From: Pseudooceanicola sp. HF7
Lineage (GTDB): Bacteria > Pseudomonadota > Alphaproteobacteria > Rhodobacterales > Rhodobacteraceae
Direction: 5' to 3'
DNA length: 64,000 bases
Assembly: GCF_011806405.1 (NCBI RefSeq)
Contig: NZ_JAATOW010000004.1
Span: 124,001-188,000 of the forward strand
A model generated the notes under the pieces. It was not told the DNA's origin. It did not search any database and saw only the letters and a list, made by a program, of their open reading frames with translations. Each line of letters opens with the position of its first letter. Within the stretch, counting starts at the first letter, position 1. The position numbers and the translations under genes are program-made. This document shows positions 8,608 to 18,252 of this stretch, one piece after another.

Positions 8608-9249
8608 TCAGGACCAGATGTAGCCGTAGCTGCGGATCTGCCGCGCCAGGGGCGCGACCGGCGGCGCCGAGGGGCCTGCCGGCGCAACCTGTGCGCCACG
8701 GATCCAGGTGCGTCCGTGCACCTCCATTCCGGCGGCTTGCAGACGGCCTGCAAAGACGGTCCGATCGGCCCAGAGCCCGCCGTAGGCCTCGGTTTCCTCA
8801 AGAGAGACCGGGCCGTCGAAACGGGTCTGCGCCATGGACAGGCTTGAAAGCACCTGCACCCGGTCAAGCCAGGCCGGTGCGGCGAAGCGCGCGTGATCCA
8901 GGACGACCGTGCCCCGGGCCTCTGCCCGGGTCAGCGTCACCTCGCCGGCGAAGTCGGCGCCATCCACCCGCAGGTCATGCAGGAAGAGCGCCTCGCGCGC
9001 GGTGAACGGCCCGGCAAAGCGGCAGTCCCGGAACCAGGTCAGGCCCCAGAACCGCGTCTTGTTCATCGTCACCGGCCCCTCAAAGACGGACCCGGAAAGG
9101 TCGAAACCGCATAGCTCAAGCCCGGAGAGGTCCACCGCACCGGTGATGCGGCGCCCGGTCAGGTCGAGCGCCTTACCAGCCTGGAAAGGCTGGGTCAGCG
9201 CCGCGACCAGCTCTGCGGGGGACAGATCGATGAGGCCGTCCTTGGGCAT
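8608..9249 (-). CDS. Pentapeptide-repeat-like protein of unknown function
   Basis: 213 residues. From about residue 28 to 180 the sequence follows the A(D/N)-L/F-X-X style of a right-handed quadrilateral beta helix, with successive units such as LTGRRITGAVDLSGLELCGFDLSGS, FRDCRFAGP and ADFAGEVTLTRAEARG; repeats are imperfect. There is no signal peptide and no catalytic motif. The ATG overlaps the Rieske oxygenase stop (TAATG), so the two are translationally coupled. Pentapeptide proteins can be scaffolds or DNA mimics, but neither explains a place between an oxygenase and an importer. Function unknown. Confidence 0.8.
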   Translation of the reverse strand: MPKDGLIDLSPAELVAALTQPFQAGKALDLTGRRITGAVDLSGLELCGFDLSGSVFEGPVTMNKTRFWGLTWFRDCRFAGPFTAREALFLHDLRVDGADFAGEVTLTRAEARGTVVLDHARFAAPAWLDRVQVLSSLSMAQTRFDGPVSLEETEAYGGLWADRTVFAGRLQAAGMEVHGRTWIRGAQVAPAGPSAPPVAPLARQIRSYGYIWS

Positions 9250-10304
9250 TACGCGGTCTTCTTGCCGTCGGCTTCGGCGGCATCGAGCGCCTTGAAGTGC
9301 TCTTTGGCGCGGCGCACCATCATCTGGCGCAGGCGGGAGACGCCAATGTCATGCTGATAGAGCATCTCGCGGCGGCGGGCGTCTTCGGGGATGGATTCCA
9401 GCATCACGCGGTCCTGCTCAAGCACGAACCAGTGACGGTCTTCCAGGAAGGCGCGATAGAGGAAGCGCCAGCTTTCCGCGGCCAGGCCGGTCACCTGGCG
9501 GCAGCGCCAGAAGAAGGAGTGGTGGGTGTGCTCATCGATCGCCACGGCGAAGCCGATGATGCGGAAGGGACCGCCGGGGCCGGCGCCATCCGGGTAGGGA
9601 ATGTCGAGGCGGAAGTACATCATGCCCTCGTCCATCACGACCTCGGTCTCATCCAGGTTCACACCCTTCTGGCCCATGCGCTCGATCCGGAAGCCGTCTT
9701 CGGTGCGCTCCAGGTTCATGGTGTCCTGCTTGGCGCCGTATTGCAGCGTGAAGCTGTCCGAATGCAGGTAGATCGCGTGCATCGGGTCCGCCGCATTGTC
9801 GAGGCTCAGGCGGTAGGAGCAATCCCAGCGGGTCATGCAGGGGAAGACCTGCCATTCGCCGTTGGTGAATTCCGCCGGCGGGACAAAGGCCGGGGCCTCG
9901 GGGCGGTCGGCGGAGGGCAGGTAGATGAAGATCGCGCCGCCGGCTTCCTCGCAGGAATAGGCGGTCAGGGCCTTGCGGCCTTCCAGCGCACAGTTGGGCA
10001 TGGCAGGGACGCGGGCCACGGTGCCGGTGCCATCGACGGCCACGCCGTGATAGCGGCAGGCGATATTGCCGTCCTGCACTTCGCCCAGGCTCAGCTTGGC
10101 ACCGCGGTGGGGACAGAAGTCCTCTACGCAGCGGACCTTGCCCGCGCCGTCGCGCCACATCACCAGGTTCTCACCGGCGATCTTGGTGGCGAAGGGCTTG
10201 CCGACCTTGACCTGCACGGAAACGGCGACCGGCACCCAGAAGCCGCGCAGCCCGTTGTTGATATAGTCGTCGACGCGGTCGCGCGTCCCAGTTGCCTTGT
10301 CCAT
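9249..10304 (-). CDS. Rieske non-heme iron oxygenase, alpha (oxygenase) subunit
   Basis: 351 residues. The N-terminal Rieske domain has the 2Fe-2S ligands Cys64, His66, Cys83 and His86 (CPHRGAKL...CRYHGV). The catalytic domain has a NAADPMHAIYLH segment matching the mononuclear-iron aspartate and two histidines. The longer frame to 10376 is not used because it runs into the upstream gene; the ATG at 10302-10304 has a GGGAG site eight bases upstream. Such enzymes add oxygen to aromatic rings or remove O- or N-methyl groups. No ferredoxin or reductase gene is in this operon; the nearest reductase (15046) sits beside another Rieske enzyme. Confidence 0.92.
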   Translation of the reverse strand: MDKATGTRDRVDDYINNGLRGFWVPVAVSVQVKVGKPFATKIAGENLVMWRDGAGKVRCVEDFCPHRGAKLSLGEVQDGNIACRYHGVAVDGTGTVARVPAMPNCALEGRKALTAYSCEEAGGAIFIYLPSADRPEAPAFVPPAEFTNGEWQVFPCMTRWDCSYRLSLDNAADPMHAIYLHSDSFTLQYGAKQDTMNLERTEDGFRIERMGQKGVNLDETEVVMDEGMMYFRLDIPYPDGAGPGGPFRIIGFAVAIDEHTHHSFFWRCRQVTGLAAESWRFLYRAFLEDRHWFVLEQDRVMLESIPEDARRREMLYQHDIGVSRLRQMMVRRAKEHFKALDAAEADGKKTA

Positions 10305-10338
10305 CTTCATCTCTCCCAATCGCTTGCCGGTGGCGGGT

Positions 10339-10599
10339 TCAGGCGCCGATGCCGTTTTCGGCATGGGCCGCGTCATGCGCGGCGTTGATCGCTTTCAGTT
10401 CCGCTTCGAAGGTCTCCAGCGTCCAGGGGCCCGCGGCCCCGGACGGCAGGGCAGCACCGGTCTGGTTCAGCTTTTCCACCACCTCGGAGAAGTCATGGCA
10501 GCCGGTTTCGTAGATCCGCTCCAGGGCTTCCGCGAAGGCCAGTTCAGCCTCTGTCAGGGCGCGGCCCTTGGACTGGGACTTCAGTGCCGGGTTCTGCAT
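10339..10599 (-). CDS. Small helical protein of unknown function, first gene of the catabolic operon
   Basis: 86 residues, mostly predicted helix (AELAFAEALERIYETG, then HDFSEVVEKLNQTG) ending in a WTLETFEAELKAIN segment. It resembles small helix-turn-helix-like proteins found beside Rieske oxygenases, where the pattern of an 'ALERI...TG.HD...VV..LN..G' helix pair and a 'GPWT...F...L' helix recurs; that recollection is not verified. It is the first gene of the minus-strand operon and faces the divergent promoter region. It may be an accessory subunit or regulator of the oxygenase; either is inference. Confidence 0.7.
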   Translation of the reverse strand: MQNPALKSQSKGRALTEAELAFAEALERIYETGCHDFSEVVEKLNQTGAALPSGAAGPWTLETFEAELKAINAAHDAAHAENGIGA

Positions 10600-10709
10600 A
10601 TCTCTACCTGTTCAATATTGATCGCTATGTTCCTATTTGAAATAAACCGCAAAGCGGCTACGCTATGCAAGTCTTTTTCATGCGATGAACCGAGAAACCC
10701 GAGGACCAG
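10600..10709. promoter_or_regulatory. Divergent promoter/operator region of the aromatic operon
   Basis: This AT-rich 110-base gap separates the minus-strand catabolic operon from the plus-strand pair at 10710-11446 and must hold promoters for both. A perfect 10-base palindrome, TCAATATTGA, lies at 10612-10621, only 13 bases upstream of the minus-strand start codon, and is a candidate operator. No dedicated regulator gene is adjacent; the nearest is the GntR gene at 13508. Confidence 0.4.
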
Positions 10710-11039
10710 ATGACCGAAACAGTGATGCTCACCGTGTTCCTGAAGCACGACCAGTCGAAGAATCTCGAGCAAATTCAAAGTCACCTAGGAGAGCAGGAAT
10801 GGTGGAAGGGTTTCCCCCCCGAAGGCGCTGAAATTGTGAGCTGGAACGTGGTCATGGGCATCGGCCAGGTGGTCACCCTGCGGATGCCGCCGGAGATTCT
10901 GCCCAAGGTGAACGTGGAGCTTGAGCGCCGCGCCTGGGGGGTCTTCTCGACCGAGTTCTACCCGACCTATGACTTCATCCCGGTGCGCGAACGGCTGGCG
11001 CGGGAATGGGAAGAGAGCAAGCAGGAGGCATCGGAATGA
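10710..11039 (+). CDS. Conserved small protein of unknown function
   Basis: 109 residues, soluble, no signal peptide. The pattern of a beta strand (ETVMLTVFLKHD), an amphipathic helix, further strands and a charged C-terminal helix suggests a ferredoxin-like alpha+beta fold such as a dimeric alpha-beta barrel or muconolactone-isomerase-like protein, but no diagnostic motif is present. It is the first gene divergent from the Rieske operon and its stop overlaps the RidA-family start (ATGA), so it is likely part of the same pathway. The start ATG at 10710 follows a GAGGA site. Confidence 0.75.
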   Translation: MTETVMLTVFLKHDQSKNLEQIQSHLGEQEWWKGFPPEGAEIVSWNVVMGIGQVVTLRMPPEILPKVNVELERRAWGVFSTEFYPTYDFIPVRERLAREWEESKQEASE

Positions 11040-11446
11040 GCCTTTCGGAGGACGCGGCCCAGCACCCCCTGACTGAGGTCTCCGCCCCCGGCGTGCCGGA
11101 CCCGGTGCCGGGGCTGTTTTCCAATGCGGTGGTGGCAGACGGGATCGTCTATATTTCGGGCATGCACGCGGGCGGGGCGGGGCCGGTGCCCGATGACATG
11201 CTGTCCCAGACAAGGGAGGCCCTGCGCCGCGTCGTCGCCCTGGCCGAGGCGGCCGGGGCCGGCAAGGAACGGATCACCAAGATCACCGTCTATGTCACCT
11301 CGATGGAGGATCGCGCGGCCGTGGGCCAGGCCCGCAAGGAGGTCTTCACCGGCCCCCTGCCCGCCGCGACCATGGTGCAGGTCTCCGGCTTCATCGACCC
11401 GGCCCTGAAGGTCGAGGTGGAGGCCGTGGCGCATCTGCCCCGTTAA
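11036..11446 (+). CDS. RidA/YjgF family protein
   Basis: 136 residues of the RidA fold: VADGIVYISGMHAG, a conserved DMLSQTREALRRVVALAEAAGAG helix, ITKITVYVTSMEDR and a C-terminal KVEVEAVAHLPR strand. Classical RidA enzymes hydrolyse 2-aminoacrylate imines with an arginine in the VARLP segment; here the corresponding segment reads VSGFIDP, so that arginine seems to be replaced. Some family members act in catabolic operons, for example as 2-aminomuconate deaminases. Its ATGA overlap with the upstream gene and its position opposite the Rieske operon argue for a pathway role. The start is the ATG at 11036, not the frame-internal one at 11006. Confidence 0.88.
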   Translation: MSLSEDAAQHPLTEVSAPGVPDPVPGLFSNAVVADGIVYISGMHAGGAGPVPDDMLSQTREALRRVVALAEAAGAGKERITKITVYVTSMEDRAAVGQARKEVFTGPLPAATMVQVSGFIDPALKVEVEAVAHLPR

Positions 11447-11590
11447 GGGGCAGCGCCGCCCGCATCGGACAGCCCAGCGGACAGGCGGTTCCCTGCGCGC
11501 GCGGCGCGCGCCAGAGCATCGCGGGGCAGAAGGCCCTTGCCGCAGGCGGGGCCATGCCCCACTTGTAAGTCATTGATCCAAGGAGATCCG

Positions 11591-12412
11591 ATGCCGCCTT
11601 CCGCCGCCGCCCGATGGACAGACCGCCGCCCACTGGGCTTCGCGTTCCTGCTGCTGATCACCTGGGCGCTGGTGACGCTGCTGGGCAACTCCCTGTTGCT
11701 GGATGCGGAGATCCCGCCGCTGGAGCTGATCACGACCGGTCCGATCTGGGGCATTGCCGCAGCCGGGATCGGCCTGCTGATCCTCCTGCCGCTGCTGCGC
11801 TGGCGCGGCGCGGCCCTGGGGGCACCGCTTTGGGGGCAGCTGCGGATCTTCTGGTTCCCGGCGCTCTACCTGCTGATGTTCCTGCTGCCCAGCCTGGCGC
11901 TGGACCTGCCGCCGCGCAACGTGATCTGGATGCTGGCGCTCAACACCTTCTTCGTGGGCCTGTCCGAAGAGCTGATGTTCCGCGGCGTGCTCTTCCCGGC
12001 GCTGCGCAGCCGGATGGGGATCTGGCCGGCGATCTGGATTGCCAGCATTGTCTTCGGCGTCGCCCATGTCTCCAACGTGCTGATCACCGGGGCGCTGCTG
12101 GCCGGCCTGGCCCAGGCCGTGGCCGCCACGCTGAGCGCGCTGGTCTTCATGGCGCTGCTGCTGCGGACAGGGTCGCTCTGGCCTTGCATCCTGTTCCACG
12201 CGGCCTGGGATTTTTCCCTTTTCCTGCTCCAGCAAAGCGCGGCCACCCAATTGGGAGAACAGCCCGACCCAAGCCAGATCGACCCGGTGCTGTTCCTGGG
12301 GCCGATCCTGTTCATCCTGCCCAATGCGCTTTTCGCGCTCTGGCTGATCCGCAAGGCCGGCAAGGAAGTCCTGCCGGGCGATCCCGGTCGCGGCGTGCCG
12401 CTGGCCGCCTGA
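11591..12412 (+). CDS. CPBP family intramembrane glutamic endopeptidase
   Basis: 273 residues with about seven or eight hydrophobic segments. The CPBP (CAAX protease and bacteriocin-processing) motifs are present: LSEELMFRGVLF gives the EExxxR pair, and FGVAHVSN supplies the conserved histidine, with a further HAAWDF. The start ATG at 11591 has a strong AAGGAGAT site six bases upstream; the frame extending to 11537 lacks one. The enzyme acts in the inner membrane; substrates in this genus are unknown. It stands alone between the RidA gene and a convergent acetyltransferase. Confidence 0.9.
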   Translation: MPPSAAARWTDRRPLGFAFLLLITWALVTLLGNSLLLDAEIPPLELITTGPIWGIAAAGIGLLILLPLLRWRGAALGAPLWGQLRIFWFPALYLLMFLLPSLALDLPPRNVIWMLALNTFFVGLSEELMFRGVLFPALRSRMGIWPAIWIASIVFGVAHVSNVLITGALLAGLAQAVAATLSALVFMALLLRTGSLWPCILFHAAWDFSLFLLQQSAATQLGEQPDPSQIDPVLFLGPILFILPNALFALWLIRKAGKEVLPGDPGRGVPLAA

Positions 12413-12437
12413 CCCAGATCGCCGGGGCCAGTTTCCC

Positions 12438-13259
12438 CTAGCCCAGTTCCATCGTGCCGATTGCCTGAAGGCTGCGCTGCATGGCCGGTGCGGGGCCACG
12501 GTACATGCGGGCGGTTTCAAAGGTCACGACAAAACCCATCTCCTGCAGCGCCGCGCGCAGGGGGCGGTTCCAGGAGGGCAGATCGATGATCACCTTGTCC
12601 GACGGCAGTTCTGCCAGCGCGGCCCGGATCAGCGCCAGTGCCGCATCGGCATCCGGCGCGATGACCGGCCCCAGCTTCACGCCTTCGCGGCAGCGGCGGA
12701 TGGTGGCATAGCCGTCCAGCCCTGAGCGCACCACCGTGCGGCGGGTTTCCCTCGGCTCCAGCCAGGCGGTCAGGAAGGCCGCCCGCCCTGCCCCACCCGC
12801 GTCCTGATCCAGCGCGATCAGCGTATCAAGGTCCGCCGGATCAAAGGGGCGGATCGCGGAATCCTGTCCTGTCGCGGGGTCCATCCGGCCTTCGTGACGC
12901 TGAGAGGCCCCGGCCAGAATGAAGCCCGAGCGCGCGTAATTCTCTTGCTGGTCGGCCACGCCATCCAGCCCGACGGTGCGCCCCGCCGCGTGTTCAAGCG
13001 CGTGTTTCCACAGGGCAAAGCCATGGCCCTGCCCGCGCCGGTCGGGGCGGCAGAGGTAGAAGCCGAGGAAGGCAAAGTTGGCGTCATGGTTCACCACGGA
13101 GATGCCGGCGATGACCTCTGCCCCCTCGACCGCGACGAAGAAGCCCCCGGGATCGGCGGCCAGAAAGGCCTCTGCATCCTCAAGACCGGGGTTCCAGCCT
13201 TCGGCTGCGGCCCAGTCGGCCAGCAGGCGGACCTCTTCCAGGGTGGCGCAGCGCATCAT
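12438..13259 (-). CDS. GNAT family N-acetyltransferase with C-terminal GNAT-like extension
   Basis: 273 residues from the ATG at 13257-13259; the frame start at 13280 is a GTG with no ribosome site, and an ATG one codon later (13256) is equally possible. The N-terminal half is a GNAT domain with the acetyl-CoA motif A in FYLCRPDRRGQGHGFALWKHALEH. The C-terminal half (from about residue 135) looks like the second domain of YitH-type acetyltransferases, with an ALIRAALAELPSDKV...LPSWNRPLRAALQEMGF pattern and a final MYRGP. Substrate unknown. It is convergent with the CPBP gene. Confidence 0.85.
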   Translation of the reverse strand: MMRCATLEEVRLLADWAAAEGWNPGLEDAEAFLAADPGGFFVAVEGAEVIAGISVVNHDANFAFLGFYLCRPDRRGQGHGFALWKHALEHAAGRTVGLDGVADQQENYARSGFILAGASQRHEGRMDPATGQDSAIRPFDPADLDTLIALDQDAGGAGRAAFLTAWLEPRETRRTVVRSGLDGYATIRRCREGVKLGPVIAPDADAALALIRAALAELPSDKVIIDLPSWNRPLRAALQEMGFVVTFETARMYRGPAPAMQRSLQAIGTMELG

Positions 13260-13507
13260 GGGGCAAGCCCCCGGAAACACTGACCCATATTGCCTGTTCC
13301 GAATGTCATCCGCACGCCCCCCCTGTTCCCGGCATCACCGGCGCTGCGGGTAAATGCGCCCTAGGCGGGGCGCGGTGTCAACCCCGCAGGCCGGGCGGGC
13401 CAGCACAGGCCAGGTACCGGGCTGACCGGAATCGATACATCGGGACCGACCATCCTGATTGTCTGGCGCAGGGGGCTGCAGTAGGCTGAGCTCTCTGGGA
13501 GTCGCCT

Positions 13508-14239
13508 ATGAAATCGCCGGAACGTAAAATATGCCTGACGGAACTGGTGACCGAGAAACTTCGGCACTGGATCATCACCGGAGACCTGGAGCTGGGCGCG
13601 CATCTGTCCGAGGCGCGGATCGCCCGGCAGCTGAACGTCAGCCGCACTCCGGTCCGCGAGGCGGTCAACCGGCTTGAACGGGAGGGGCTGCTGATCGTGG
13701 AGCCACAGCGGGGCACGATGGTCTTCAGCCTGAGCCCCTGCGACATGGCCCAATTGTGCGACGCCCGTCAATCGCTGGAATGCACCGCCCTGCGCGCCGC
13801 CATGAACCGCGATGCGGAGGGGCTGGCCCACAGCCTGGGCGGGATCATCGACGGCATGAAAGAGGCCCGCGCGGATGGCGACGACAGTGCCTTCCTGGGC
13901 CTGGTCACGCGGTATCACCAGTGTTTCTTCGATCATTCCGGCAATCGCTTCCTGGACGATGCCTACCAGACCATCGCCACCAAGATGGCCGCCCTGCGCT
14001 ACCGCATCGGCCGCCATGGCGCGCAGATGGAGCAATCCTTTCGCGAGCATCTTGAGCTGACGCGCGCCGCCAGGGCGGGCGATACCGAGCGGGCGGAGGC
14101 ACTGTTGCGCCTGCATATCGACCGCAAGGAAGACAATTACTGGGTCCGGATGACAAGCCAGTCATCGCCGGAGACGCAGGACCTGGTGGAACCGCACAAG
14201 ATCGAAGACGGGCCCGGCACGATCAGCAGCAGCGCCTGA
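13508..14239 (+). CDS. GntR family transcriptional regulator (FadR/FCD subfamily)
   Basis: 243 residues. The N-terminal winged helix-turn-helix is typical of GntR proteins (LRHWIITGDLELGAHLSEARIARQLNVSRTPVREAVNRLEREGLL). The C-terminal two-thirds is an all-helical FCD ligand domain with metal-ligand-like histidines (VTRYHQCFFDHSGN and FREHLELTRAARAGD). FCD regulators usually sense small carboxylates from catabolic pathways. It is convergent with an alpha/beta hydrolase and could regulate that gene, the GbcAB-like pair, or the larger operon to the left. Confidence 0.92.
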   Translation: MKSPERKICLTELVTEKLRHWIITGDLELGAHLSEARIARQLNVSRTPVREAVNRLEREGLLIVEPQRGTMVFSLSPCDMAQLCDARQSLECTALRAAMNRDAEGLAHSLGGIIDGMKEARADGDDSAFLGLVTRYHQCFFDHSGNRFLDDAYQTIATKMAALRYRIGRHGAQMEQSFREHLELTRAARAGDTERAEALLRLHIDRKEDNYWVRMTSQSSPETQDLVEPHKIEDGPGTISSSA

Positions 14240-14253
14240 GGGCCCCCGCCTGC

Positions 14254-14997
14254 CTAGCGCGGCAGCCAGCCATCCAGGATATCGGCCAGCTCTGCCGGGC
14301 AGGACAATTGCGGGGCGTGGCCGCTGTCGATCTGCACCACGTCCAGCCCCGGTACGCCGTCGCACATGATACGCTGCGCCTCGGGCAGGACGGAGCGGTC
14401 CTGAAGGCACTGGACGTAGAGCTTGGGCAGCGCGGCAAAGCCGGCAGGGCGCATCGCGGGAATGCGGTAGCCCGCCACCGGCTGCGGCGTCAGCCGTTCG
14501 GCGGCGGCGCGGGCCACGTCCTGCGGGACATCCTGGAAGAAATGCGCCATCGCCACTTCGACCGGGACGGAATTGGTGCGCCCGTCGTCAGAGGGGATGA
14601 TGTGGGGCGTCACGCCGATCCGCTGCCCCTTGCCCGCGATCCGTTCCTGGATCGCCTCGAAGGAGGAGCCCTCTTCCAGCAGCATCCCAGCCAGCCAGAT
14701 CGCATGGCTGATCCGCCCCGGAAAGCGCGACAGCGCGGCGCTGACGAACATGCCGCCGCCGGAATGCCCCAGCAGCGCCACCGGGCCGGGACCGGCCATG
14801 ATGGCCTGTTCCAGCGCCAGGAGGTAATCGGGCACGCTGACCTCTTGCGCGGGGATGCGGTGATGGCCGTTGCCGGGCAGCTCAGGCGCCTCTGCCCTGC
14901 GGCCGCGCTGCGCGAGCTCCCCGATCAACCCGTCAAAGACCCAGGCCCCGGCCCATGCCCCGTGGATCAGGATAAGGCGTTCGGGTGCATCGCTCAT
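14254..14997 (-). CDS. Alpha/beta hydrolase
   Basis: 247 residues of the alpha/beta hydrolase fold: LIHGAWAGAW near the N-terminus forms the oxyanion region, GHSGGG is the nucleophile elbow around residue 79, and IDSGHAPQLS carries the catalytic histidine; the acid lies in the strand QCLQDRSVLP. This arrangement resembles plant-type esterase/hydroxynitrile-lyase-like bacterial hydrolases (pheophorbide esterase/MES-like group). It ends 14 bases from the convergent GntR gene and begins 48 bases after the reductase stop at 15046, so it may be the last gene of the GbcAB-like operon. Confidence 0.88.
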   Translation of the reverse strand: MSDAPERLILIHGAWAGAWVFDGLIGELAQRGRRAEAPELPGNGHHRIPAQEVSVPDYLLALEQAIMAGPGPVALLGHSGGGMFVSAALSRFPGRISHAIWLAGMLLEEGSSFEAIQERIAGKGQRIGVTPHIIPSDDGRTNSVPVEVAMAHFFQDVPQDVARAAAERLTPQPVAGYRIPAMRPAGFAALPKLYVQCLQDRSVLPEAQRIMCDGVPGLDVVQIDSGHAPQLSCPAELADILDGWLPR

Positions 14998-15045
14998 CTG
15001 GGCTCCTTGCTGGCCGGGTCCAGGACGGGCCCGGCTGTGGGCACC

Positions 15046-16122
15046 TTAAACGTCGATCGTGACCGCGCCAATCGGATGCGAGCAGCAGGCCAGGATATAG
15101 CCCTCTTCGATGTCCTCTTCGGAGATGCCGCCGTTGTGGACCATGTGGACCTCTCCCGCGGTCTTCCTGACCTTGCAAGTGCCGCAGACCCCAAAGGTGC
15201 AGCCCGAGGGGATATTGAGCCCGACGCCACGGGTGGCGGCCAGGATGGTTTCCGTTTCGGGCACCCGGGCGGTCTTGCCGGAAAGGGCAAAGGTGATCTC
15301 TGCCTGGGCGTCGGCTTCGGGGTAGACATCCTCCAGCTCGTCGCCTTCGGTCTCTGCCTCTGCGGCGGGGGCGGTGAAGCTTTCCTGATGGTAATGCTCC
15401 ATGTCGAAGCCCAGGCCCTGGAGCGCTTCGCGCACGGCGACCATGAAGGGTTCGGGACCGCAGCAGAAGACCTCGCGTTCAAGGTAGTCGGGGGCCATGA
15501 TCCCCAGCATCAGCTGGTTGAACTGGCCCTGATAGCCCGTCCAGGGCGAGAGGGGATCGGGTTCCTCTACCACCCACTTGAGGTCGATGCCGCGCGCGCG
15601 GGTCGCCATCTGCTCAAGCCGGGCGCGGAAGATGATCTCTGACGGGCGCTTGGCGCAGTTGATGAAGACGATGTCGGGTTCGGTCCCGAGGTCGTACATG
15701 AAGGTGGTCATGGACATCATCGGGGTGATGCCGCTGCCGGCGGAGATGAACAGGTATTTCTCTGCCGGGTGATTGAGATAGGTGAACCCGCCCGCCGGCC
15801 CCATGGCGCGGATGCGCGTGCCGGGGGTCAGGTGGTCCAGCATCCAGCGGGTGCCGATGCTGCCCGCCTGCGCCTTGACCGTCACGGAGATCGACCGCGG
15901 CCGCGAGGGCGAGGATGAGATCGTATAGGTGCGGTAGAGCGGCCCGCCCGGCACCGGAAGCTCCAGCGTCAGGAACTGGCCGGTGTCGAAGTCGAAGAAG
16001 GCCCCGGAGGGCGCGCGGAAGGTGAAGGTGACCGTATTGGCCACCTCGGGCAGGACGGCGACGCATTCCAGCATCTCGTCATCGGACCAATAGGCGCTCT
16101 TGGGCAGTGCCGGTTTCGCCAT
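15046..16122 (-). CDS. gbcB: Ferredoxin reductase with C-terminal 2Fe-2S domain (GbcB-like)
   Basis: 358 residues. An FNR-type FAD and NAD(P)-binding module occupies residues 1-235 (FAD site around YRTYTISSSPSRP, nucleotide site in SAGSGITPMMS). The C-terminal plant-type ferredoxin domain has ligands Cys308, Cys313, Cys316 and Cys346. It passes electrons from NADH to a Rieske oxygenase, and the gene six bases upstream encodes one. This pairing and domain order match glycine-betaine monooxygenase reductase GbcB; carnitine or stachydrine demethylase reductases look alike, so the symbol is tentative. Confidence 0.85.
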   Translation of the reverse strand: MAKPALPKSAYWSDDEMLECVAVLPEVANTVTFTFRAPSGAFFDFDTGQFLTLELPVPGGPLYRTYTISSSPSRPRSISVTVKAQAGSIGTRWMLDHLTPGTRIRAMGPAGGFTYLNHPAEKYLFISAGSGITPMMSMTTFMYDLGTEPDIVFINCAKRPSEIIFRARLEQMATRARGIDLKWVVEEPDPLSPWTGYQGQFNQLMLGIMAPDYLEREVFCCGPEPFMVAVREALQGLGFDMEHYHQESFTAPAAEAETEGDELEDVYPEADAQAEITFALSGKTARVPETETILAATRGVGLNIPSGCTFGVCGTCKVRKTAGEVHMVHNGGISEEDIEEGYILACCSHPIGAVTIDV

Positions 16123-16128
16123 TCTTGC

Positions 16129-17824
<1,696 letters not shown>

Positions 17825-18037
17825 ATGGCCCAGATTCTTACAAACGTTCCCGCCGCCCCCCATGGTGCAAGCCTGCGCCACGCGATCGCCACCTTCTTCG
17901 GCACCTTCTCCAGCGCGATCCGCGCCAACCGCGAAGTCCAGGAGCTGTACGCACTGAGCGATCGCCAGCTGGCCGAGCTTGGCCTGAAACGCGAAGAGGT
18001 TGCCCAATACGTCTACAAGCGCAGCTTCGACGCCTGA
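17825..18037 (+). CDS. Small DUF1127 protein
   Basis: 70 residues with an arginine/lysine-rich C-terminal DUF1127 motif: ELYALSDRQLAELGLKREEV. The family is abundant in Alphaproteobacteria, where small members respond to stress and phosphate and can bind RNA. The start ATG at 17825 follows AGGAGG with good spacing; the longer frame from 17744 covers the structured leader and is rejected. A rho-independent terminator follows at 18084, so the gene is transcribed alone. Confidence 0.88.
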   Translation: MAQILTNVPAAPHGASLRHAIATFFGTFSSAIRANREVQELYALSDRQLAELGLKREEVAQYVYKRSFDA

Positions 18038-18083
18038 GGCCCCGTCAGGCCCTTTGGCCTGAAGCCCTGATCGACACGAAAAC

Positions 18084-18120
18084 GCCCGGTACGAAGGTCC
18101 CCCCTTCTGCCGGGCTTTTT
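18084..18120 (+). terminator. Rho-independent terminator after DUF1127 gene
   Basis: Arms GCCCGG (18084-18089) and CCGGGC (18110-18115) enclose a second GAAGG/CCTTC stem and are followed at once by five T residues. Position and U-run fit a standard terminator. Confidence 0.8.
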
Positions 18121-18252
18121 CGTGGCCGCCCCCTGCCCTTGGGTGCCTGCCTGCACAGATCCCATGCGTGGCTGGGTGTATACCTGCACCGCGACACCCC
18201 CTAGCCTGAGCTCCAATGGCCCCCTAGGGGCGTGACTTTGAGGGAGGGCGCG

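Noticed and set aside
17825-18120. DUF1127 gene followed by CcsR-type small RNAs as in Rhodobacter
   Set aside because: No CCUCCUCCC-type motifs are found after the gene; a terminator follows at once.
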